Positions 42,215 through 50,841 of a stretch of 64,000 nucleotides of DNA are shown one piece after another. Position numbers and translations under genes: made by a program. Within the stretch, counting starts at the first letter, position 1. Every line of letters starts with the position of its first letter. The notes under the pieces are model-generated. The model saw only the letters and a list, made by a program, of their open reading frames with translations. It searched no databases and had not been told where the DNA came from. Source of the stretch: Ramlibacter humi (lineage in GTDB: Bacteria; Pseudomonadota; Gammaproteobacteria; Burkholderiales; Burkholderiaceae_C); contig NZ_SMLK01000010.1 in NCBI RefSeq assembly GCF_004681975.1, positions 1-64,000 of the forward strand. Direction: 5' to 3'.

Positions 42215-43543
42215 ATGGACTCCACCGCTTCCCTGCACGGCGGCACCGCCGCCGAACCGGCCCGCCCCCACTACACGGCCGAGGAGAAGCGCCGGCGCAT
42301 CCTGGCCATCATGGCGGCCTCGTCCGGCAACCTGGTCGAGTGGTTCGATTTCTACGTCTACGCGTTCGGCGCGATCTACTTCGCCGCCGCGTTCTTCCCC
42401 AAGTCGGACCCCACGGCGCAGCTCTTGAACACGGCCGGCGTGTTCGCCGCCGGCTTCCTGATGCGCCCCATCGGCGGCTGGATGTTCGGCCGCATCGGTG
42501 ACCGGCGCGGCCGCCGCACCGCGATGCTGCTGTCCGTGGCCATGATGTGCGTGGGCTCGCTGCTCATCGCGGCGGTGCCGACGTACGAGAAGATCGGCGC
42601 ATGGGCGCCGGTGCTGCTGCTGGCCGCGCGCCTGCTGCAGGGCCTGTCGGTCGGCGGCGAGTACGGCACCACGGCCACCTACATGAGCGAGGTGGCGCTG
42701 CGCGGGTTGCGCGGCTTCCTGTCCTCGTTCCAGTACGTCACGCTGATCGGCGGCCAGCTGCTGGCGGTGCTGGTCATCGTCATCCTGCAGCAGGTGCTGG
42801 ACGAGCAGGAGCTGCGCGCCTGGGGCTGGCGCATCCCCTTCGTCGTGGGCGCCGTCGCCGCCGTGGCCGCATTGCTGCTGCGGCGCACGCTGCACGAGAC
42901 TTCCACCGCCGAAACCCGCGGCAGCCGCGTCGCGGGCAGCTTCACCGGCATCCTGCGCCACCACCGCGGCGCGTTCTTCACGGTGCTGGGCTACACGGCG
43001 GGCGGCTCGCTGATCTTCTACACGTTCACCACCTACATGCAGAAGTACCTGGTCAATTCGGCCGGCATGTCGGTGCGCACGGCGAGCAACGTGATGACCG
43101 TCTGCCTGTTCGTGTTCATGTGCCTGCAGCCGCTGTTCGGCGCGCTGTCCGACCGCATCGGGCGGCGCAGCAACATGATGCTGTTCGGCGCGCTGGGCGC
43201 CATCGCCACGGTTCCCATCTTCACCGCCCTGCAGCACGTGCAGAGCGCGGTGGAGGCGGGCGCGCTGATCATCCTGGCACTCGCCATCGTCAGCTTCTAC
43301 ACCTCGGTCAGCGCCATCGTGAAGGCCGAACTGTTCCCGCCCGAGGTGCGCGCGATGGGCGTCGGCTTCGCCTACGCCATCTCCAACGCCGTGTTCGGCG
43401 GCTCGGCCGAATACGTCGCGCTGTGGCTGAAGAATGCGGGGCGCGAGCCGCTGTTCTACTGGTACGTGTCCGCGATGATGGTCATCGCGTTCCTGGTCAG
43501 CCTGCGGCTGCCGCGCAGGGGCTACCTGCACGACGCGCACTGA
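42215..43543 (+). CDS. MHS-family MFS transporter (alpha-ketoglutarate/organic-acid permease-like)
   Basis: A 442-residue transporter with 12 predicted helices. Metabolite:H+ symporter marks are [15 protein letters not shown] (about 37-51), the loop [13 protein letters not shown] (about 94-106), [21 protein letters not shown] and the second loop [12 protein letters not shown]. Closest by pattern to KgtP/ProP-like permeases for organic acids. The ATG at 42215 fits the family's N-terminus. No co-transcribed partner is seen. Confidence 0.9.
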   Translation: MDSTASLHGGTAAEPARPHYTAEEKRRRILAIMAASSGNLVEWFDFYVYAFGAIYFAAAFFPKSDPTAQLLNTAGVFAAGFLMRPIGGWMFGRIGDRRGRRTAMLLSVAMMCVGSLLIAAVPTYEKIGAWAPVLLLAARLLQGLSVGGEYGTTATYMSEVALRGLRGFLSSFQYVTLIGGQLLAVLVIVILQQVLDEQELRAWGWRIPFVVGAVAAVAALLLRRTLHETSTAETRGSRVAGSFTGILRHHRGAFFTVLGYTAGGSLIFYTFTTYMQKYLVNSAGMSVRTASNVMTVCLFVFMCLQPLFGALSDRIGRRSNMMLFGALGAIATVPIFTALQHVQSAVEAGALIILALAIVSFYTSVSAIVKAELFPPEVRAMGVGFAYAISNAVFGGSAEYVALWLKNAGREPLFYWYVSAMMVIAFLVSLRLPRRGYLHDAH

Positions 43544-43853
43544 CGCCGGCGGGCCGTCACTTCATCGCCGGCCAGCAGCCGCGGCCATCCATCCGTGGCA
43601 AGCATTCACCTCGCTGCAGGCGCTGGGCACGCGGCGCGCCCGGGGCCCGGCCGGTGTGTCGCCGTATAGAGCGGCGCATGAGGCCCGCCCGCCGGGCCTG
43701 CCAGTCGCGGTCATTCCAATGCATGACACGCAGGGTGCGATCGTGAGATGCGTCGTCCCCCTGCTGCTTCGAATGCAGTACGCCCGTTTGCGGGCACCGG
43801 GGTCCGCATAGAGTCCGGGCCGCCAGTCCGCGCCACCTGCGCGGCAACCCGTG
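43544..43853. other. intergenic region (310 bases)
   Basis: No gene or clear regulatory signal is seen. The region between the transporter and the NHL-like lipoprotein has GC-rich, non-coding-looking composition; frames through it are short or have unlikely composition. Confidence 0.5.
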
Positions 43854-45401
43854 ATGAAGGATCGTTTTCTGATGTTGGGATTCCACCAAACCACCCGCAG
43901 GTCCGCGAGGTTCCTGTCCGCCGCTTTCATGGCCACAGCGCTGCTTGCCGGATGCGGCGGCGGCGGCGGTGGCGGTGGAGAAGAGTCCGGGCCGCCGCCC
44001 ATCGGCGTATCGGTCAGCCAGGCCGCCAGGTCGCTGGGCAGCACCGAGGCACTGGTCATCCGGTTCGACGCTTCGATGGACCCGTCCTCGCTGGCGCTCT
44101 CGGGCACCCTGGCCGCGGAAGCGACGGGCACCTGGTCGTCCACTTCGGTGGCGAACGACACCTACACGCTGGTGCCCACCGCGGGCAAGTGGCGCCCGGG
44201 CAGCGATCGCACGGTGATCCTGCGCGCCAACGGCGCGAAGGGCGGCGTCGCCACGCTGAACGCGGTCTACGCGGTGAACCTGGCTTTCGACCCGAACCCG
44301 CCGGCCGGCACGGTGATCGGCCAGGCGAACTTCACCAGCGGGACGGTGTGGGCCGGATCGGCCGGCCCCACCGCGGTGGGGTTCAACGCTCCCCGTGGCG
44401 TGGCCGTGGCCCCGGATGGCCGCATCTTCGTCACCGATTCCACGGGCGAGCGGGTGCTCGGGTTCAACGCGCTGCCCACCGGGCCCGGCGCGGCTGCCGA
44501 CATCGTGCTGGGCCAGCCGGACTTCGTGAGCAGCACCTACGTCACGACGCAGGCCAGCCACCTGGCACCGCAAGGCATCGCCATCGGCGCGGGCAAGATG
44601 GCCGTGGCCAACCTCGACGCCAACCGCGTGCTGATCTACAACGCGATCCCCACCAGTTCCAGCGCCTTGCCCGACGTGGTCGTCGGCCAGCCCGACTTCA
44701 CGCAAGACACGGGGAACTGCTCCGCCACGGGGCTGAGCCGTCCGACCGGTGTGTCGCTGACTCCCGACGGGAAGCTGCTGGTGGCCGACATGCGCAACAG
44801 CCGGGTGCTGGTGTGGAACACCGTGCCCACCACGAATGGCCAGGCGCCCGACCTGGTGCTGGGGCAGTCCACGTTCACGAACTGCGCGACCAACGGCGGC
44901 ACGCCGACGCCGAGCGCGCAGACGCTGGCGCTGCCCACCGGCGTGTGGTCCGACGGCCACCGCGTGGTGGTGGCGGACGGCGCCAACAACCGCGTGCTGA
45001 TCTGGAACACGATGCCCACGTCCAGCTCCCAGCCAGCCGACGTCGTGCTGGGCCAATCCACGTTCGCGATGAGCCAGCTGGATGACGACGACCAGGACGG
45101 CACGGCGGAGACGACCCCGACGAGCCGCACGCTGTTCTCGCCTTCCAGCGTCCTCGTGAATGGTGAACAGCTGCTGGTCGCGGACTCCGACAACCACCGC
45201 GTGCTGGTGTGGAACACCTTCCCGGCCACCAACTTCAAGCCGGCCGACGCCGTCATCGGCCAGCCTTCCTTCACCTCGAATACGCTGGGCGCGGCTTCGG
45301 CCAGCACGTTCCACGGGCCGGCGGGCATGGCCCTGTACCGGGATCAGCTGCTGGTGGTGGACGAGCAGAACAACCGCGTGCTGGCGTTCCCGTCGAAGTA
45401 G
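43854..45401 (+). CDS. NHL-repeat lipoprotein
   Basis: A 515-residue lipoprotein: lipobox LAGC at about residues 33-36, followed by eight Gly. Residues 45-140 are a Big-like or Ig-like domain (LVIRFDASMDPSSLALSG). Residues 150-515 contain five or six NHL-type propeller blades, each with V-x-GQ-x-x-F and RVLVWNT or RVLIYNA (IVLGQPDF, VVVGQPDF, LVLGQSTF, VVLGQSTF, AVIGQPSF), about 65-75 residues apart. NHL propellers bind proteins or ligands at the surface. The ATG at 43854 follows a GTG at 43851. Confidence 0.85.
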   Translation: MKDRFLMLGFHQTTRRSARFLSAAFMATALLAGCGGGGGGGGEESGPPPIGVSVSQAARSLGSTEALVIRFDASMDPSSLALSGTLAAEATGTWSSTSVANDTYTLVPTAGKWRPGSDRTVILRANGAKGGVATLNAVYAVNLAFDPNPPAGTVIGQANFTSGTVWAGSAGPTAVGFNAPRGVAVAPDGRIFVTDSTGERVLGFNALPTGPGAAADIVLGQPDFVSSTYVTTQASHLAPQGIAIGAGKMAVANLDANRVLIYNAIPTSSSALPDVVVGQPDFTQDTGNCSATGLSRPTGVSLTPDGKLLVADMRNSRVLVWNTVPTTNGQAPDLVLGQSTFTNCATNGGTPTPSAQTLALPTGVWSDGHRVVVADGANNRVLIWNTMPTSSSQPADVVLGQSTFAMSQLDDDDQDGTAETTPTSRTLFSPSSVLVNGEQLLVADSDNHRVLVWNTFPATNFKPADAVIGQPSFTSNTLGAASASTFHGPAGMALYRDQLLVVDEQNNRVLAFPSK

Positions 45402-45441
45402 CGGTCCGCGGCGGGTGGTGGTCCGGGCCTACACTGGCCCG

Positions 45442-46839
45442 ATGACCACCGCCACCCGCGAAGCGCTGCTGCAAGACATCTCCGCCTGGTTCGACGGCGG
45501 CGGCTTCGAAGCCGCGCTGTCGCGCCGCGTGGCCTGCCGCACCGAGAGCGACGGCGGCACGGTGCCGCCGGCACTGGAGGCTTACCTGCGCGAGCAGGTC
45601 GTCCCCGAGCTGCAGGCGCTGGGCTTCGACTGCGCGATCGAGGCCAACCCCGACCCGCGCGGCGGTCCCTTCCTGCTGGCGCGCCGCATCGAGGATGCGG
45701 CCGCGCCCACCTTGCTGACCTACGGCCACGGCGACGTCGTCAATGGCCAGGAAGGCCGCTGGCGTGACGGGCTGCAGCCGTGGCGGCTGGAGCGCCGAGG
45801 CGACCGCTGGTACGGCCGCGGCACGGCGGACAACAAGGGGCAGCACACCATCGTGCTGGCCGCGTTGGCCCATGCCATCGGCGCCCGGGGAGGGCGCCTG
45901 GGCTACAACGTGACGGTGCTGCTGGAAACCGGCGAGGAAGCCGGCTCGCCCGGCCTGCATGCTTTCTGCGAAAGCGAGCGCGAACGCCTGCGTGCCGACG
46001 TGTTCATCGCCAGCGACGGCCCGCGCGTGGCGGCCGACCGGCCCACGCTGTTCCTCGGTTCGCGCGGCGCGGTGAACTTCACGCTGCGCTACGCCGCGCG
46101 GGACCGCGCGCACCACTCCGGCAATTGGGGTGGCGCGCTGGCCAACCCGGCCACGGTGCTGGCCCATGCGTGGGCGTCGATGGTCGATGCGCATGGCCGC
46201 ATCCTGGTGGAAGCGTTGCTCCCGCCGCCGGTGGCCGATGACGTTCGTGCGGCGCTGAGCGGCGTGCCCGTGGGCGGAGCGGCCGGCGATCCCGAGGTGG
46301 ACGAGCATTGGGGCGAGCCCGGCCTGACGCCAATCGAGCGCCTGGTGGCCTGGAACACGCTGGAGGTGCTGGCGATGGAAGCCGGCAACCCCGCGCGGCC
46401 GATCAACGCGATCCCGCCTTCGGCGGTGCTGCACGGCCAGCTGCGGTTCGTCGCGGGCACGCCGTTCCGCGAACTCGCTTCGCTGCTGCGCGCGCACCTG
46501 GATGCCGCGGGCTTTCCGCAAGTGCAGGTGGAAGCGGGCATGGCGATGGCCGCCACGCGCACGCCGCTGGACAACCCGTGGGTGGCGTGGGCCGCGAAAT
46601 CGCTGGAGCGCAGCACCGGCAAGCCCACCACCGTGCTGCCCAACCTGGGCGGCACCATCCCGAACGACGTGTTCAGCGACGTGCTGGGCCTGCCCACGCT
46701 GTGGGTGCCGCATTCCTACCCCGCGTGTTCGCAGCACGCGCCGAACGAGCACCTGCTGGTGCCTGTCGCCAGGGAAGGCCTGGCACAGATGGCGGGGTTG
46801 TTCTGGGACCTGGGCGAGCCGGTCGGGATGCCGCGCTAG
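45442..46839 (+). CDS. M20-family metallopeptidase
   Basis: A 465-residue zinc peptidase/deacylase. Metal ligands lie in TYGHGDVV (His/Asp, about 92-99), GRGTADNKGQ (Asp about 129), ETGEEAGSPG (Glu about 163), SDGPR (Asp about 193) and the final His in HAPNEHLL (about 434). Similar to ArgE/DapE-like amidohydrolases; the substrate is unknown. It starts 40 bases after the lipoprotein gene, with no clear functional link. Confidence 0.9.
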   Translation: MTTATREALLQDISAWFDGGGFEAALSRRVACRTESDGGTVPPALEAYLREQVVPELQALGFDCAIEANPDPRGGPFLLARRIEDAAAPTLLTYGHGDVVNGQEGRWRDGLQPWRLERRGDRWYGRGTADNKGQHTIVLAALAHAIGARGGRLGYNVTVLLETGEEAGSPGLHAFCESERERLRADVFIASDGPRVAADRPTLFLGSRGAVNFTLRYAARDRAHHSGNWGGALANPATVLAHAWASMVDAHGRILVEALLPPPVADDVRAALSGVPVGGAAGDPEVDEHWGEPGLTPIERLVAWNTLEVLAMEAGNPARPINAIPPSAVLHGQLRFVAGTPFRELASLLRAHLDAAGFPQVQVEAGMAMAATRTPLDNPWVAWAAKSLERSTGKPTTVLPNLGGTIPNDVFSDVLGLPTLWVPHSYPACSQHAPNEHLLVPVAREGLAQMAGLFWDLGEPVGMPR

Positions 46840-46843
46840 GCTC

Positions 46844-47686
46844 TCAGGCCGCGCGGTGCGCCGGCTGCAGGATCGCGCGCAAGGGCTCGATGCGCACGTT
46901 CCCGTTCAGCAGCAGCTCGCCGAAACCCGGGCCGGCCAGCACCTGGTATTCGCTGCGCCGCGCCGGGCCGATCGGATCATCCGGCGGAGCGCCGGTCGCC
47001 GGGTGGCAGACCAGCAGATCGCCGTCGGCCGCGCACCGCAGCCATCCCGCCAGCAGGGCTTCATAGCGGCCGGGGCCGCCCGAGAAATCGTAGATGCCCA
47101 GCAGGCGGCCGTTCTGCCCGATGCCGTTGCGGTGCGCCAGTTCGGTCAGCCCTTGTGCCCCGAGCAGCTGGACGATGCGCGCTTTCGCCCCGGGCGGGTT
47201 TTCGCCGGCCAGCGTGGACCGCAGCCAAGGCAGCCGCGCGGGATAGCGCGCCCGCAGCGCGTCGACCAACACCGCGCGGACCAGCGGCAGCTGGTGCACG
47301 TGCTGGTGGCCGTCCACATAGGCCGGGGCCGTGCCGGTATCCGTCTCGAACCGGTCGAGCTGGGCATCGATCTCACGGCGCAGGCGATCGCGGTCCACCC
47401 GGCCCGTGAAGGCGCGCAGCAGCCAGGTGCGAAGGCCGCCACGCAGGTGTGCGTCCAGCGGGTGCTCCGTCAGGTCCAGGTGCAGGCCCAGTTCGATGCC
47501 GCGCTGTTGCAACCGCCGAAGCTCCGGCGCACCGGCCGGCCACGCGGGCGCGCCCGGCATGCAGCTGACGGCGCTGATGCGGCCCTGGTCCGCCAGCCGC
47601 GATGAGGCGTCGGCGACGCCGGGGTGCAGCCCGAAATCGTCCACGCACACCGCGATGCGGCGCGGCCCCGGCGCTGGCGGGCCCAT
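46844..47686 (-). CDS. ChbG/YdjC (HpnK)-family sugar deacetylase
   Basis: A 280-residue YdjC-fold protein. Conserved metal-site motifs are VDDFGLHPG (Asp pair at 15-16, His), ELGLHLDLTEHP (His about 69) and YVDGHQHVHQLP (about 121). Relatives remove acetyl groups from chito-sugars (ChbG) or from undecaprenyl-phosphate N-acetyl-hexosamines (NaxD of Francisella, LgmC of Bordetella). The latter role fits the neighbouring GtrA, GT39 and GT2 genes. It is divergent from the GtrA gene, 30 bases apart. Confidence 0.9.
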   Translation of the reverse strand: MGPPAPGPRRIAVCVDDFGLHPGVADASSRLADQGRISAVSCMPGAPAWPAGAPELRRLQQRGIELGLHLDLTEHPLDAHLRGGLRTWLLRAFTGRVDRDRLRREIDAQLDRFETDTGTAPAYVDGHQHVHQLPLVRAVLVDALRARYPARLPWLRSTLAGENPPGAKARIVQLLGAQGLTELAHRNGIGQNGRLLGIYDFSGGPGRYEALLAGWLRCAADGDLLVCHPATGAPPDDPIGPARRSEYQVLAGPGFGELLLNGNVRIEPLRAILQPAHRAA

Positions 47687-47716
47687 ACTCGGCCCGTTCC
47701 GCTGCCCACCCAAACC

Positions 47717-48109
47717 GTGACTCACTGGCCCACGCTCGCTTCCTTCGTGCTCGTCGGCTGCTGCGCCGCCGCCGTCCATTTCGCGGCGGTGGTGTGGCTG
47801 GTGGCCGGCCACGGCTGGCTGCCGCTGCTGGCGAACGTCGCCGGCTGGTGCCTCGCGTTCTGCGTGTCCTTCCTCGGGCAGTGGCGGCTCACGTTCCGCT
47901 CGCGGCAGGCGCGCTGGCAGGACGCCATGCCGCGCTTCCTCACGCTGTCGCTGGCCGGGTTCGCCATGAACGAGACCGCGTACGCCGCCTTCCTGCGCTG
48001 GAGCGGCGTGCGGTACGACGTGCTGCTCGCGCTGGTGCTGCTGGGCGTGGCGGCCATCACTTACGTCCTGAGTTCGCGCTGGGCGTTCCGGGGCAGCCGC
48101 CCCCGCTGA
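47717..48109 (+). CDS. GtrA-family membrane protein (lipid-sugar flippase type)
   Basis: A 130-residue protein with four transmembrane segments (ASFVLVGCCAAAVHFAAVVWL, LPLLANVAGWCLAFCVSFLGQ, LTLSLAGFAMNETAYAAFL, LLALVLLGVAAITYVLSSRW) and the typical GQWRLTFR loop and C-terminal SRWAFR. GtrA proteins are thought to flip undecaprenyl-phosphate-sugar to the periplasm. The GTG start at 47717 matches the family N-terminus. Its last 53 bases overlap the end of the convergent GT39 gene. Confidence 0.9.
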   Translation: MTHWPTLASFVLVGCCAAAVHFAAVVWLVAGHGWLPLLANVAGWCLAFCVSFLGQWRLTFRSRQARWQDAMPRFLTLSLAGFAMNETAYAAFLRWSGVRYDVLLALVLLGVAAITYVLSSRWAFRGSRPR

Positions 48110-49673
48110 CGCCGCCGGGGACGCGCCACAGCACGGTGTCGCGCTGGGTGGCGACGGCCTGCGCGGCGGCCAGCGCGGGAATCGATGCCGCGTCCGCGCG
48201 GCTCCCGACCACCCAGGTGGTCCGGGGGCCGCACAGCAGCGCGGCGAACCGCGCCGGCGTGAGCAGCGTGGCCTGGGCACGGTCCGGCGCGAACCGGCCG
48301 GCGTCCACCAGTTCGCGGCGCCAGTTGTCGCGGGCGGCGATGCCGGGATCGTCCCAGCGGTCGACCATCAGCACGGGATCGCGCAGGCGGGCATAGAAAG
48401 GCAGGTCGAAGAAGGCGCCGGACAGGAAGGCCACCTGGTCGCCGGCAACGGCACGCGCGGCGAGCGTCCTTCCGAGTTCGCGCAGGGTATTGGGCGTGTG
48501 GCCGGCGGCGAATCCCACTGTTGCAAGGCCCACCGCCGCGCCCACGGCCACGCTGGCCGGCCACAGCAGGCGGCGCGCGCGCCCGCCGGCCGGCGAAGCG
48601 GCGGCGGCCTGCGCGGCCAGCAGCGCCAGCGGCCACGTGACCGGCAGGATGTAGCCCACCAGCTTGGACCGCGGGATGGAGAAGAACACGGTGACCAGCA
48701 CGATCCAGGTCCACATCAGCGAACGGGATCCGCCGGCCGCATCGCCGCCGGCCGCGCGGCGCGGCCGCGCCGCGAGCCACGCCGACCAGGGAAAGCACAG
48801 CGCGGCGATGACCGCGGGGTAGAACCACCACGGCTGCTGGTTGTTGAAGCCGCCCTGCGCGAAGCGCGAGAAGTGCTGCACCACGAAGAAGTAGTGCATG
48901 AATTCGGGGTAGCGCTGCTGCATGGCCACGAACCAGGGCAGCGCGATGGCGGCGAACAAGGCCAGTCCGGGCCACCAGAGCAGCGATCGCACCGCCCGCA
49001 CGCGCCCGCTGCCCAGCAGCCATGCCAGCAGCACCATGCCCGGCAGCGCGATGCCGATGAGGCCCTTGGCCAGCACGCCCAGCGCGGCGAACGCGTAGCC
49101 GGCGGCCAGTGCCGCGGTTGGCCGCGGCAAGCCGTGGTCCGCCGCCAGCGCCGCGTGGGCGAAGGCCAGCACCGTCACGCCGATGCAGCCGGCGACCAGC
49201 ATGTCGAGGTTGGCGAACTGCGCGCCGACGAACACCAGGGGCTGGGTAGCGAGCACCAGCAGGACGGCGCGCGCCGCCTCGCGGCCCCACCAGCGCCGCG
49301 CGAACAGGAAGGCGGCGGTGGTGCCCGCCACCGCTCCGAGCAGCGGCGCCATGCGCGCCGCCCATTCGCCGTGTCCGAACACCGAGAGCGAAACCGCGGT
49401 GATCCAGTAGAACAGCGGCGGCTTGTGGAAGTAGGGCAGCCCGTCGAGCGCGGGCACCAGCCAGTCGCCGCCGGCCAGCATGGACCAGGCCACGCCCACG
49501 TAGCGGCCCTCGTCGGGCAGCGCCAGCGGGCGCACCCACGACGTGACGGCGAACCATGCCAGCGCGGCCAGCAGCGGGCCCCATTCGCGCCGCCACGCGC
49601 GCAGGCTGGAACGGTGCGCGGTGCCGCCGGTGCCCGCCGGGCTGACCGCCTCGCGCGCTAGCGCGTCTCGCAC
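48057..49673 (-). CDS. ArnT/GT39-type lipid-linked sugar transferase
   Basis: A 538-residue GT-C transferase with about 11-12 transmembrane helices. The N-terminal catalytic loop PDEGRYVGVAWSMLAGGDWL with KPPLFYW (about 45-85) is the ArnT/PMT (GT39) mark. Such enzymes move a sugar from undecaprenyl phosphate to lipid A or protein in the periplasm. The GTG start at 49673 overlaps the end of the GT2 gene by 16 bases, indicating one operon. In the Lgm/Flm model it would be the final lipid A aminosugar transferase. Confidence 0.9.
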   Translation of the reverse strand: MRDALAREAVSPAGTGGTAHRSSLRAWRREWGPLLAALAWFAVTSWVRPLALPDEGRYVGVAWSMLAGGDWLVPALDGLPYFHKPPLFYWITAVSLSVFGHGEWAARMAPLLGAVAGTTAAFLFARRWWGREAARAVLLVLATQPLVFVGAQFANLDMLVAGCIGVTVLAFAHAALAADHGLPRPTAALAAGYAFAALGVLAKGLIGIALPGMVLLAWLLGSGRVRAVRSLLWWPGLALFAAIALPWFVAMQQRYPEFMHYFFVVQHFSRFAQGGFNNQQPWWFYPAVIAALCFPWSAWLAARPRRAAGGDAAGGSRSLMWTWIVLVTVFFSIPRSKLVGYILPVTWPLALLAAQAAAASPAGGRARRLLWPASVAVGAAVGLATVGFAAGHTPNTLRELGRTLAARAVAGDQVAFLSGAFFDLPFYARLRDPVLMVDRWDDPGIAARDNWRRELVDAGRFAPDRAQATLLTPARFAALLCGPRTTWVVGSRADAASIPALAAAQAVATQRDTVLWRVPGGVSGGGCPGTPSANSGRK

Positions 49674-50689
49674 GATTTCTGCCGCGGCGCGAGCCCCCGC
49701 CCCGTTTCGCGCTTGACCAGGTACAGCGGCCGCTGCTTCACTTCCTCGAAGATGCGCGCGACGTACTCGCCCATGATGCCCAGGAAGATCATCTGCAGCC
49801 CGAAGAAGAACAGCATGATGACCACGATGGTGGTCCAGCCCGAGACGGAGTTGCCTTCCAGCAGGTACGACAGCGTGAGGTACGCGCCGTACAGGAAGGC
49901 GGCGAGGGCGCAGGCGGTGCCGACGCTGCCCACGATGCGCAGCGGCCAGTTGGTGAATGCCGTCAGTGCGTCGATGGACAGCCGCAGCAGGCGGCCCGCG
50001 TTGAAGTGGCTGCGCCCATGGGCGCGGGGCTGCGGCTGGTAGGGCACCGCCACGGCTTCGAAGCCGACCCAGGCGTACAGGCCCTTCATGAAGCGGTTGC
50101 GCTCGGGCAGCGAGAGCAGCGCGTCGACGGCGTTGCGATCGAGCAGGCGGAAGTCGCCCGCGCCCTGCGGAACCTGCACGCGGGCGAACCGGTTGAGCAG
50201 CGCGTAGAAGATCCGCGTGCCGGCGCGCTTGGCCCAGGATTCGTCCGCGCGGCTGGTCCGCACGGCGTAGACGACGTCGGCGCCCTGCAGCCAGTGGTCG
50301 AGCATCGAGGGGATGAGTTCCGGCGGGTGCTGCAGGTCCCCATCCATCAGGACCACCACGTCGCCGCCGGCCGCTTCGAGCCCGGCACTCAGGGCGGCTT
50401 CCTTGCCGAAGCTGCGCGAAAGCTGCAGGAAGCGGAATCCGGGCTGGGCGGTCCACTCGAGCATGACCGCGGCCGTCGCATCGGTGCTGCCGTCGTCGAC
50501 GACCACCACTTCCCACGTGCGCGCGAGCCCGGGCAGCAGCTCGGCGAGCAGCGGCAGCAGTACCTGCAGGTTGGGTGCTTCGTTGCGGCATGGCAGCACG
50601 CACGACAAGCTGGCGCCCGGGGGGCGCGCACCCGGCTTCGCACGCGCCGGGGAAGGGGCGGCCGGCGGGCGCTCGAGAACGGCGTTCAT
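49658..50689 (-). CDS. GT2 glycosyltransferase, GtrB/ArnC-like (undecaprenyl-phosphate)
   Basis: A 343-residue family 2 transferase. Nucleotide-sugar motifs are VVVDDGSTDA (about 65-75), VLMDGDLQHPPE (about 115) and GAGDFRLLDR (about 178). Two C-terminal transmembrane helices (about 260-310) are typical of GtrB/ArnC enzymes that load a sugar on undecaprenyl phosphate at the cytoplasmic face. The ATG at 50689 has a GAGG-rich upstream; a longer frame begins at 50752. The GT39 gene overlaps its end, so both are co-transcribed. Confidence 0.92.
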   Translation of the reverse strand: MNAVLERPPAAPSPARAKPGARPPGASLSCVLPCRNEAPNLQVLLPLLAELLPGLARTWEVVVVDDGSTDATAAVMLEWTAQPGFRFLQLSRSFGKEAALSAGLEAAGGDVVVLMDGDLQHPPELIPSMLDHWLQGADVVYAVRTSRADESWAKRAGTRIFYALLNRFARVQVPQGAGDFRLLDRNAVDALLSLPERNRFMKGLYAWVGFEAVAVPYQPQPRAHGRSHFNAGRLLRLSIDALTAFTNWPLRIVGSVGTACALAAFLYGAYLTLSYLLEGNSVSGWTTIVVIMLFFFGLQMIFLGIMGEYVARIFEEVKQRPLYLVKRETGRGLAPRQKSCETR

Positions 50690-50841
50690 GACCTCATCCT
50701 CTGACGGATCCCTTAAGGCCGACTTAACGTCGAGCAGCGCGGCGGCGCTCAAGGAGAGTCAGCGCTCCGTCAGGCGCAAGGTGGCTTCAGGGCTGCAGAG
50801 CGAGCCGCCGGCCGAGGGCGGCAAGCCCTGATCACCGGGCG

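Noticed and set aside
43557-45314. 585-codon open frame on the minus strand
   Set aside because: It is antisense to the NHL-type lipoprotein; the periodic sequence comes from reading the propeller repeats backwards.
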